Assembly: GCA_008000375.1 (NCBI GenBank)
Contig: SMOI01000002.1
Location: forward strand, 214,035-278,034
Length of the DNA: 64,000 bases
Direction of reading: 5' to 3'
Source of the DNA: Poteriospumella lacustris
Lineage: Eukaryota; Sar; Chrysophyceae; Chromulinales; Dinobryaceae
Shown: positions 54,201 through 62,700 of the stretch, in pieces
Layout: each line of letters opens with the position of its first letter
How positions within the stretch are numbered: position 1 is the stretch's first letter
Position numbers and translations under genes: made by a program
Notes under the pieces: generated by a model
What the model saw: only the letters and a program-made list of their open reading frames with translations
What the model was told of the DNA's origin: nothing
Databases searched by the model: none

Positions 54201-55188
54201 CCTCGTCCTCGTCGTTCTCAGAGGCCATACGTAACGTGTTTCGTAACAACTCTTGATCGACCTGCGTGGGGACATCGTGACCACCGCCAGCCGAGGACCC
54301 GAAGGTGGTCGGGGTGGCACCAACAACGACACGTCCGGCTACACGCGTTGACCGCACACCCGGAAGTGCAGCCACTACAGGCTTCTCTCCCTTGACAATC
54401 GATTCTTCCACTGATGGTTGATGATGATGCGGTGTGGCACCACCTCCGACGGCGGGATGATGACCACGAGGCATCACTGGGGCTTCCAGCAACAACTGCG
54501 TCGCATTGTCCACCATTGTCGCGGTCTCGTGGCCATACGACGGTTCTTTGGGAATCATTCGAACAGGGGAATTGGATGATGGGGGGACAAAGCGCACGAC
54601 AGGGGCCCCCGATGAACCAACTGTGTGGGGATCGGGAATGGCCAATGCCGTGTGGTAGCTGGCCACGGAATTGTCGGGATCCACGTCCATGTCCGGCAGG
54701 AATTGGGTTTCAAATCCACCCATTCCATTTGGCTCCCCAATCATTTGCGTTTCTGCTCCATTGACGGATAGTCGTGGTTCCATTTGAAACGAAAACTCGC
54801 AACACACCATACCAAAGCGCACTTTCATTCCGTGATGCAGTTCTTTCCTGTTATGTGCCACAGACAAACGCTGAAACTGACCACCTTCCACGGGATGTTC
54901 GACGAATGTTCCATTGGCTGACCGAAGATCCCGAATAATGGCGACACGATCTTCGGAGATGGAGATCTCCGCATGTTTCGCTGAGATGGACTTGTGATCC
55001 AAAGTCACCTCGCACACATCATCCCGGCCAATTAAGTTGTCACCTTGAAACAAATCATACGATTCACCTTTCCATATGAGCCTTGCACATGGAATCCGTT
55101 CCACGTGCAGGGCATCGTTAGTACCCTCGTCGAATTCGTCGTCTTCGTCATCCACATCGTAGAAGTCTACGACCTGTGTTTCTGTCAT
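51283..55188 (-). CDS. FHA- and BRCT-domain protein, MDC1-like
   Basis: Single exon of 1301 residues from the ATG at 55188. An FHA domain lies at about 34-135, with GR (54-55), SISAKH and NGT (92-94) matching the phosphothreonine-binding loops. A long disordered middle follows, rich in acidic runs and Ala/Thr/Ser, with basic RRSGR-type patches. The last 340 residues hold two BRCT-like repeats (IVLLFTKLEESAFQRYLRRLPQIRVT...THVLTTPELKRTPKLLVAL and RIFGRVAFFVTRGLLG...IVESAGGVLCDD). This FHA-linker-tandem-BRCT order is that of MDC1, the gamma-H2AX reader. Several Thr-Gln sites near the FHA domain (ETQVVDF, ETQMIG, ETQFLPD, ATQLLLE) would suit ATM/ATR kinases. It is presumably nuclear. A role in DNA damage signalling is inferred from architecture. 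Confidence 0.82.
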   Translation of the reverse strand: MTETQVVDFYDVDDEDDEFDEGTNDALHVERIPCARLIWKGESYDLFQGDNLIGRDDVCEVTLDHKSISAKHAEISISEDRVAIIRDLRSANGTFVEHPVEGGQFQRLSVAHNRKELHHGMKVRFGMVCCEFSFQMEPRLSVNGAETQMIGEPNGMGGFETQFLPDMDVDPDNSVASYHTALAIPDPHTVGSSGAPVVRFVPPSSNSPVRMIPKEPSYGHETATMVDNATQLLLEAPVMPRGHHPAVGGGATPHHHQPSVEESIVKGEKPVVAALPGVRSTRVAGRVVVGATPTTFGSSAGGGHDVPTQVDQELLRNTLRMASENDEDEDEDVARAVTTHVNVVGNARRVVVGQSASATATAGYPPTEEATLLLDEDHLHSHAAQGHVEVRNPPRANADEEAAAAEDDDDDDDDEDDVDDQSQDIMQVDDAVGDHLDDNNAEWLPSKAIAPPRVVPSPNGGPMTGQVLTKSNTLMDGDTDDDDDVDDDDALPDTHVSTSTGSRPGTILPREESTYLSTAVNSPKLSPMKNPRPEGVATAVPTPDVTTRTAVHTPNEPSEEVGTPRRRLLSTVEEQHETAEEATAPAAEQVVAAATPLAATEAKETETEKEKGKDEEAAPMTPASHRRGNRKSSSVTDQATSSTAAAATVGSESVRQSGRKGKRSASPVVAANDGSVVPPVATAVDASTMAVGAQPPSDAVEKSVEDDDPPPPPKRSRRGPVGGKEATPTAAVTPTKAAAVSDAVVPPSSTRSGRSTRRKRPYDDDEDDDNNNDNDGGKDGGKRATEKVQDATPAKEAAVAAVSVQQQETAASSSAGRSTRTRKVTMAVPEEETAVEDAGDNDDDNNNVTGGRAKVATATATATSRSSSRTTAKRTSSPNTPAAAEQPTAIIQAAEPSATRSRRSGKQPRLDAEEPRTTATTAGPSPAPPSSSSSSVAAVAAAVVPGATASSSAEEAAAANVDDDGIVLLFTKLEESAFQRYLRRLPQIRVTNDAREATHVLTTPELKRTPKLLVALNHRVRFVVTEAWLIDSAKQQRPLPLLPATCSPAQMSEPAYGQALQQSCRYLVRDEEKETLWQFRLSDTLARIRYHPAATRRIFGRVAFFVTRGLLGETAPSVEDMRAIVESAGGVLCDDLTAFWQCHSGAGANNGNDNDDNDDEEEAVVVAATATASRRSTKSSRGSSQRSAAASRSTTGSSATSSGLLVTDAAAAAGDALRGRTLVVVSHPSVVKKEIPRDLLQRLRRQATATQQAADAADATDAVVPGGRVAPGVYSLEVLYRAVLRQELNLEVHQLDGFAFR

Positions 55189-55745
55189 CCGCGCTGGTCC
55201 TTTGTCAACAACCCTCCACTTTGTCACAAGGAAACGGATGAGGTTTCCACTGTTTCAAGACGTGCCCGCTCTCGAATTAATGTGTGAGCTATGATGTCTC
55301 CAATACAAACCAACCTCGAGTCACTCGTCGCCTGCTGCTGCTCGTCTCGCTCGTCCTCGTGCTCCAACTCCTAGATCCCTAATGGAGCACAGAAATCCCC
55401 AGCACACACCGACAGCAGTGGTGTAGTGGTGTATGTGTAGCACCAAGCAGCCGTGTGTTGCGTTTGGTATGTATCCTGTGTGATGTAGCGGAACCTATGT
55501 ATGTATGTCGTGCAAGAGACGGCTAAAACGAATATGTACGCATTGGACAATAAAAGAGTAGTTATGGCAAACATACACCCGTATGTGGATAACGTATAGA
55601 GTTGGCTTACGTTACTCGTTTCGAAGTTGCCGGGCTGGTTGATACCACTCAGCTCGTAATGCTCATTCAATGCCCGTGCCCGTGCACAATGCAACGTCAT
55701 CAACAGAAAGCCGTGGAGTCCCGTATTCAATTAGTTGAAACTCTT

Positions 55746-55784
<39 letters not shown>

Positions 55785-55790
55785 GATCGC
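55189..55790. other. Gap between two leftward genes
   Basis: About 600 bp holding the FHA/BRCT promoter and the BspA-like 3' UTR. It contains the (CAT)12 tract just after the BspA stop and TGTATG/GTAC-like simple stretches near 55430-55510. No gene was recognised. Confidence 0.45.
55748..55783. repeat. (CAT)12 trinucleotide microsatellite
   Basis: Twelve perfect CAT units (ATG/GAT on the other strand) end 7 bp from the stop codon of the BspA-like gene, so they lie in its 3' UTR. Confidence 0.95.
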
Positions 55791-58700
55791 TCAACCACTA
55801 TCGGAGTCATCCGCGTACTCTTCAGTGCTACTACTAGGACCGTCCTCATCGGAGCAGCTTCCTACCGACTCACACTCGTGCTCCTGAGACAACCGCTCTT
55901 CCCATGCCAAGCGCGGCTGTTGGTACCCCGAATTGCGGAACATATCTCTGCACATCACCACATGCACCGCGTCCCACCTCTCCAACACCTGGTTGAACGA
56001 CGACGCCTTATCGAACATTCTGTTCATTACCCGCACTTGCGACACATTCCAGCTCGACACCGATCCATTGAACCGCTTCGCACCAAGAAACATGGCGCTC
56101 ATGTTCCACACCTGGCCGACACTCCACTTCGATAGGTCCTGGTTGAATGCCTTCGCCTTGGCGAACAAGTGCCGCATGTCTACTACCGACGACACATCCC
56201 AGTCGCCCAACGGTTGATTGAAGGCCGAGCACTTCGCGAACATCTCGCTCATGTCCTCCACTCGGCCGACATCCCACGCACCCAACGGCTGATTGAACTG
56301 GGCACAGAACTTGAACATACATCGCATGCTCTGCACGCGAGACACGTTCCACTCCTGCAGCGGTTGGTTGAAAGACTCACAACCTTTGAACATGCCCTGC
56401 ATGGTCGTCACGTTATGGACGTTCCAGCTGCCGATCTTCCCATCGAAGCACGCAGCGCCAGCGAACATGTCTCGCATCGTCTGGACATTGCTCACATCCC
56501 ACCGCGATAAGTCCTTCTTGAAATAGTACAAATCCTTGAACAGTTCGTCCATTCTCGTGACGCGTCGTACATCCCACAGCTCTATCGGCCCGTAACGTTC
56601 GAGCAGCGTAGAACCATTACCGCCACCGCCACACACGGATTTAACAGCCTTGCGAATCATATCATCGGTAAGCGGCTCCCAAAGCATGCGTCGTATCTCA
56701 CGACATGCTTCCAACGGTAACCGAGCAACAACGTCTACCAAGAGAGTAGACAACGGCGATGGTCGCCAGTCATCGCTGGAACCGCACGACAAATTACCAC
56801 GGTATCCAAATCCATATATATACGGGGCCTGCCGCCTATGTGGCCGCCATGTTTGCGGCATTCTTCGTCTCGAATGGACCGAGCGTTGGCCAGGGGTCAT
56901 CGTCTGTGCCTGTGTCTTCTGTTTGTTCTTGTTTTTGTTCTTGTTCTTGCTACTTCTCACTATATTCCAACTGACAAGAGGCTGATTGAGCGACGTCGCC
57001 CCTTCAAACATACCCGACATCTCAGTGACCTTAGCGACATTCCATCCGCTTAACGGCTGATTGAACGAAGTCGCTTGTGCAAACATTCGCTCCATGTTCT
57101 TCACGTTCGATACGTTCCAAGTGTCCAGTGGCTGATTGAACGACGAAGCGTCACGGAACATTGACGGCATATATTCGACCTTCGATACATTCCAACTGTC
57201 CAATGGCTGATTGAACGACGTCGCCCCTTCAAACATACCCGACATACTGGTGACCTTAGCGACATTCCAATCACGTAACGGCTGATTGAACAATGTCGCT
57301 TGTGCAAACATTCGCTCCATGTTCTTCACGTTCGACACGTTCCACATGCCCAGAGGCTGATTGAAGGAAGACGCACCTTGAAACATCTCCACCACAACGG
57401 CCATGTTGGACACATTCCAACTGTCTAATGGCTGATTGAACGACGTCGCCCCTTCAAACATCCCCAACATAGTGGTCGTATACGATACATCCCATCGACC
57501 TAACGGCTGATTGAACAACGTCGCTTTTGCAAACATTCGCTCCATATTCTTCACACTTGTAAAATGCCAATTGTCAAGCGGCTGGTTGAACGATGACGCT
57601 TCACAGAACATAAAGGATGGCTGGGTGACTTTCGATACATTCCAATGGTCTAATGGCTGATTGAAAGACGAAGCCTGACAGAACATGGATACCATGTTTT
57701 TGACGTTCGAAACATCCCAACTGTCCAACGGCTGATTGAATGACGACGCCTGACAGAACATAAACGACATGTCCGTCACGTTCGATACATTCCAACTGTC
57801 CAACGGTTGATTGAACGACGATGCACCTTCAAACATCTCCAACGTAAGGTTTACATTGGACACGTTCCAACTGTCCAATGGCTGGTTGAACGATGTTGCT
57901 TCAGCAAACATTCTCATCAAGCTCGTCACACTTGGAAAATGCCAGTTGTTCAGTGGCTGATTGAATGACGTCGCTGTCTCAAACATTCCCGACATATTGC
58001 TGACCTTCGATACATTCCAATGAGCTAAGGGTTGATTGAACGACGATGCACCTTCAAACATACTCGACATATCGATGGCGTTAGCGACATTCCAATTGCT
58101 TAGCGACTGATTGAACAACGTCGCTTGTGCAAACATTCTCTCCATACCATACACATTCGACACATTCCAACTGTCCAACGGCTGATTGAAGGATGACGCA
58201 CCATCGAACATCTTTGACATATTGGTGACCTTTGAAACATTCCAGTGACTGATGGAAGAGTTGAACCCCAATGCGTTTTGGAACATTCCCGACATATCGG
58301 TGACCTTCGATTCGTCCCATCCGTTCAATGGTTGGTTGAACGACCTGGTATTACTAAACATGTAAGACATGCGGTAGACATCGGACACGTTCCAACTGTC
58401 CAACGACTGATTGAACGACGACGCACCTTCAAACATCTTTGACATGTTGAAGACCCCCGAAACATTCCACTGACCGATGGAGGCTTTGAATCCCGATGCG
58501 TTTCTGAACATACTTGACATATCCGTGACCTTTGACACATCCCAACTGTCTAACGGCTGATTGAAACGCCATGCTCCGCCAAACATACTCGTCATCGTGG
58601 TGACCTTTGACACATCCCAACTGTCCAACGGCTGATTGAACGACCTTGCTTCGTCAAACATACTCGACATATCGGTGACCTTTGACACATCCCAACTGTC

Positions 58701-59420
58701 CAACGGCTGATTAAAGGAAGATGCGTTGTGAAACATCTCTAACATTTTTGTGACGTTTGATACATCCCAATCACCCAAGGGCTGATTGAAGGAAGTAGTC
58801 CAGAGAAACATGTAAGACAAGTCGGTCACATTCGGCAATTTCCAACTGTTGAGTGATTGATTGAACGACGAAGCATGTTCAAACATTTTCGTTATGCAGG
58901 TGACGTTCGATACATCCCAATGGGTAAACGGCTGATTGAACGATGTGGCGCCCTTGAACATCCATGACATGTTGTTGACCTTCGATACATTCCAATGACC
59001 GATCGAGCTATTGAACTCTGAGGCATCCTCAAACATACTCGACATATTGGTGACTTTCGACACGTCCCACCGGTCTAACGGCTGATTAAAGAATTCGTTG
59101 CCATTAAACATACCCGACATATCCGTCACGTTCGACACATTCCAACTGTCTAGCGGCTGGTTGAACGTATCTGTCCTTGCAAACATACGCGACATCGTCG
59201 TCACGTTCGACACATTCCAGCGACCAATGTCATCGTCAAAACTTTCCCCTTCAAACAGCCCCGCCATATTCGTCACTTCACTGACATCCCAGTCTTCGAT
59301 CGGTCCATATATCACAAAGGCTTGTACTTGATGAGAGGAACACCACAAGGATACAGCTCCACGAATTGTACCATCCGTCAACTTTGGGAAACGCGATAAG
59401 TCTTCAATGTTCATTTCCAT
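55791..59420 (-). CDS. BspA-like (DUF285) repeat protein with two repeat arrays
   Basis: Single exon of 1209 residues from the ATG at 59420. It is built from repeats of 25 residues (75 bp) with the pattern FNQPLDSWNVSNVTDMSGMF, the BspA/DUF285 leucine-rich type. The first array runs from about residue 40 to 830 with roughly 30 units. A non-repeat linker follows, rich in Lys/Asn then Arg/Pro. The second, more diverged array runs from about 930 to 1170. Each array opens with the same cap: LTDGTIRGAV...YGPIEDWDV and LTDDMIRKAV...YGPIELWDV. This shows duplication of a whole module. There is no signal peptide or anchor, unlike bacterial surface BspA. The tail is acidic and Ser-rich. A protein-binding role is likely. 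Identical units invite copy-number change. Confidence 0.88.
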   Translation of the reverse strand: MEMNIEDLSRFPKLTDGTIRGAVSLWCSSHQVQAFVIYGPIEDWDVSEVTNMAGLFEGESFDDDIGRWNVSNVTTMSRMFARTDTFNQPLDSWNVSNVTDMSGMFNGNEFFNQPLDRWDVSKVTNMSSMFEDASEFNSSIGHWNVSKVNNMSWMFKGATSFNQPFTHWDVSNVTCITKMFEHASSFNQSLNSWKLPNVTDLSYMFLWTTSFNQPLGDWDVSNVTKMLEMFHNASSFNQPLDSWDVSKVTDMSSMFDEARSFNQPLDSWDVSKVTTMTSMFGGAWRFNQPLDSWDVSKVTDMSSMFRNASGFKASIGQWNVSGVFNMSKMFEGASSFNQSLDSWNVSDVYRMSYMFSNTRSFNQPLNGWDESKVTDMSGMFQNALGFNSSISHWNVSKVTNMSKMFDGASSFNQPLDSWNVSNVYGMERMFAQATLFNQSLSNWNVANAIDMSSMFEGASSFNQPLAHWNVSKVSNMSGMFETATSFNQPLNNWHFPSVTSLMRMFAEATSFNQPLDSWNVSNVNLTLEMFEGASSFNQPLDSWNVSNVTDMSFMFCQASSFNQPLDSWDVSNVKNMVSMFCQASSFNQPLDHWNVSKVTQPSFMFCEASSFNQPLDNWHFTSVKNMERMFAKATLFNQPLGRWDVSYTTTMLGMFEGATSFNQPLDSWNVSNMAVVVEMFQGASSFNQPLGMWNVSNVKNMERMFAQATLFNQPLRDWNVAKVTSMSGMFEGATSFNQPLDSWNVSKVEYMPSMFRDASSFNQPLDTWNVSNVKNMERMFAQATSFNQPLSGWNVAKVTEMSGMFEGATSLNQPLVSWNIVRSSKNKNKNKNKQKTQAQTMTPGQRSVHSRRRMPQTWRPHRRQAPYIYGFGYRGNLSCGSSDDWRPSPLSTLLVDVVARLPLEACREIRRMLWEPLTDDMIRKAVKSVCGGGGNGSTLLERYGPIELWDVRRVTRMDELFKDLYYFKKDLSRWDVSNVQTMRDMFAGAACFDGKIGSWNVHNVTTMQGMFKGCESFNQPLQEWNVSRVQSMRCMFKFCAQFNQPLGAWDVGRVEDMSEMFAKCSAFNQPLGDWDVSSVVDMRHLFAKAKAFNQDLSKWSVGQVWNMSAMFLGAKRFNGSVSSWNVSQVRVMNRMFDKASSFNQVLERWDAVHVVMCRDMFRNSGYQQPRLAWEERLSQEHECESVGSCSDEDGPSSSTEEYADDSDSG

Positions 59421-59727
59421 CCTGCGACAAGCATACACTGCGAATTTTTTTCTGCGATACAACTGTGCGTTGTTGTTGCTCCAGTATTTCAAGTGTGGTT
59501 TTTTCCTTTTTCATGCGCCCCGGCAGTCGAGCATGGGAAGCGAACCAGCAGCAGCTCTGTCAGCACTCTCTCTCATCTTTCACAGACCTCTGCGTGCGTC
59601 TGTTCGTTCGAACTCCTCCGTGGCCCATGACTACTGTATTATCAGTGTTTACATAAATATGCGTTACAAACATGAATGACTGATCCAGACAAGAAGACAG
59701 GAAGCCACCCCAAAGCGGGAGGCAAAG
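59421..59727. other. Gap between the BspA-like start and the C2CD5-like stop
   Basis: About 307 bp. Both genes read leftward, so it holds the BspA-like promoter and the C2CD5-like 3' UTR. No element was recognised. Confidence 0.35.
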
Positions 59728-62700
59728 TTAGTATTCATTGCCATCTACAGTGAATGACTCATCTCCGTTGTCACTATCACCTCGGCTGTACAATCGTGCA
59801 TTGCCTGCTCCGCCGGGAGGAGACGATGACGATCCTATATCGCCTGTGGCCGTGGCTGCTGGTGCAGTCCCCGATGGCAAGTTCAGCGGTACAAAGAATT
59901 CCAGCAACACGGCATCACCCGTCACCGAAAACATGGTGTAGCCCTGGTTACGGGAAGCTTTCCCACCGGCTTCTTGCGGCACCAGGTTGTGACACAGCAA
60001 CGCGTTGCCTCCCAAGGCTGCCACGTGAGCTCGAGCGACGGCATTGACCTCCGACAGCAGCAAATGGAAAAAGGATCCTAGTTGCCCTTCACCACGGACC
60101 GTCCAAGCATCTTTAATGAAATGCAATTGCACAGGTCCCAAATAACGCTTGATTCTCGTTCCTGGAATATCCGAGCGAGGTGTCAGCAGCACTTGATTCA
60201 ACAAGCCCGTGAATTTCTTCTGAACTACCAATTCGTTCCATGCCACTTCTACAGAAAACAAAGACTTGTGAGACATACACGGTGATGATAGAACGACGCA
60301 GAGTGAGTACGTACGATTGACAGCATCGGCCGCTGCATTGGAGCCCAGCGATGACGCGAGCGACTGCTGCACTTGCTGCTGCTGGCTCTTTGTGGCAGTG
60401 GTCTGGTACACAACGGACGTGCTTGTGTCATTACGTGAGTAAGGAGGAAGGGGCGATGGTAATGCGGAGGACGCCGCCGTAGCCGTCGAGGATGCGTTTG
60501 CTGATGTTGCATAAGCTCCAGCCGCAGCAGTGGAGTGTGACGGTGGAGGCATTGGTGGCAAACTGGACGACGAGGACGGCGATTGAGCAGATGACAAGTA
60601 TCCAGACGACTGACGTGTGAGCGGTACTTGTTGTTGGCGATGACCACTACCACCGCTGGGTGACGCCATCACACTGCTTTCTTCGATGGTCTCTAGACGA
60701 CCCGTTGAGTTATTCGCATTGGCCCCGAGCGAATTACGGCGGGTAGAATTTCCACTGGTGTTGCTGCTGTACATGGCGATGCTCTGAAATCCTTGAGGAA
60801 GCGGTCCACCGGCATCGGAGGGTGTCGATGACTCCAAAAACACGGGAGGTGTATCAGTACCCATGGCCGAGGCATCGTCGATGTCGTCCAACATCAGAGT
60901 TGAGTCGGCCCCGGAACGGTTACCTGCATTGACGGCGGCTACTTCATTGGAAGCGGCGGAGAATTCTCTTCCGCGCGTGGACAACTGTTGGGATGCGTCA
61001 CCACCACCAGCAGCAGAGCCTGCCGGCAATGTGGGCAAGTGATGGTGCTGGTGATGGAACTGTTGCGAGGAGGCTGACGACTGACGCTGTGAGAAGTCAA
61101 ACGACTGCGACCGTGACGATTGGGATGGTTGCGCCATAAATGGCGCAGCAGCATGAGTAATACGCTGTGTGGAACTAAGACTGAGGCTACCTCCACCAGG
61201 ACTACTGCCCAAAGCCGCCGCCGCAGAAGATGTACCGAGATTCAGGAACGTAAATGGAGATCGCAAGCTATGGCTTGCACTGCTACTTTGAAACACGTCG
61301 TAGGATACATCCATGCGCGGCAATACCCACACGCCCTGCTGGGATTGCTGCTGTTGGTATCGCCACTGTTGCTGCCAATAGCGTGCCCATTGTTGTAATT
61401 GATGAGGCTCTGTCGGTGGATGCGACCCAGCTATCGCCTGAGACAATGCTGAAATGGGACACGACACCAATGCCTGTGGAATTACTTGCAAGTTGTCGTC
61501 GTCAGAGATAAACAATGGCATCAACACGCCATCTAACCCGTTTCCGGTTGTCGTTGAGGTCAAACCTGCCGCTCCGATGCCTCCACTGTTTCCAATACCA
61601 CTGGCGCCCGTCGGAGGAAGATTGCTGCTACCGGGGAACGCCGACAAAATCTTGTGGCTGTTTGGACTACTGGACATAACGGCCGCACTATTGGCGTTGG
61701 TGTTAGCACTGTTGTTGTTGTTGTTGTTGTTGCCAGCACTACCAACCAGGATCGGACTAGATATACCAATCGGCGTCGATGCTGATGTGACCCCGTCACG
61801 ACTGCTGCCCATCGCCGTCGCCGGAAATGGTGGAGTCGATGACCGAGAAGTGTTCTCCTGACCCGTCGGCATCAGTGGAGCATTTGGTGACCACCCTGGC
61901 AACGGCGCAACGACCTGGTGAACCATGGCGGTGACAAGTACTTCGACTTGACCGTCCTCGATGATGTTGATGTGGTGGTTCAAGCTGAGAACGTGACACG
62001 GTCGCATGTTGCGCACCGTGTAGCAAATCTTCGTATAGGCCTCCTGAAATAGCTTATTCAGCGACGACGATAGCCCAAACGTCGATAATCCTTGGCCTAG
62101 ACCACCACCGATTCCACTCGCTGCACCGCCCATCGCACCGCCACTCCCTGCACCGCCTGCACTACTACCACCAGGCATGTAGGCCGCCCCACGCGCACGA
62201 TCCAATAATCGCGTGCGACGAAGAATGGTTATTTGACGACCAAATCCTTGCAATAACAAGGATGAGGGCGTGGAAGGAGATGACGATGTCGCAGCTGCAC
62301 GGCCTCCGCCGATATGGCTTCCGGCGGACCACGCATCATTCGTCAAGCGCTCAATTGTAGCAAAGTCGAATCCTTTGGGTGACATCCAATCGTTCAGAAC
62401 AGCCAACAAATCGGTATCTGTTTCATCGTCAACTTCCAAAATAAACGGTGCTCGATCGTCTTTGAAGACGTGTCGCTTGCTACCACCGTTCACGCGGCCA
62501 CTTCTGCTACTATTCAGTTTTGTGTTGGTGGAAACAATGCTGTTCAGGCGACCACTTCGAGCGCGTCCCGTTGCGTTGCTATTGGCATTGAATGGATCGT
62601 TGTTGTCGAAGGACTTCCGACTTGATACCGAATGTGATCTAGATCGTTTTGAGCCTGTCGTAGTGGACTTTCGCTCTTGTGTATGCGAATCAGTGGCAGA

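Noticed and set aside
55791-59420. Regular 75-bp repeats considered as a CRISPR or satellite array
   Set aside because: The repeats are in frame throughout, encode the DUF285 consensus and have no unique spacers.
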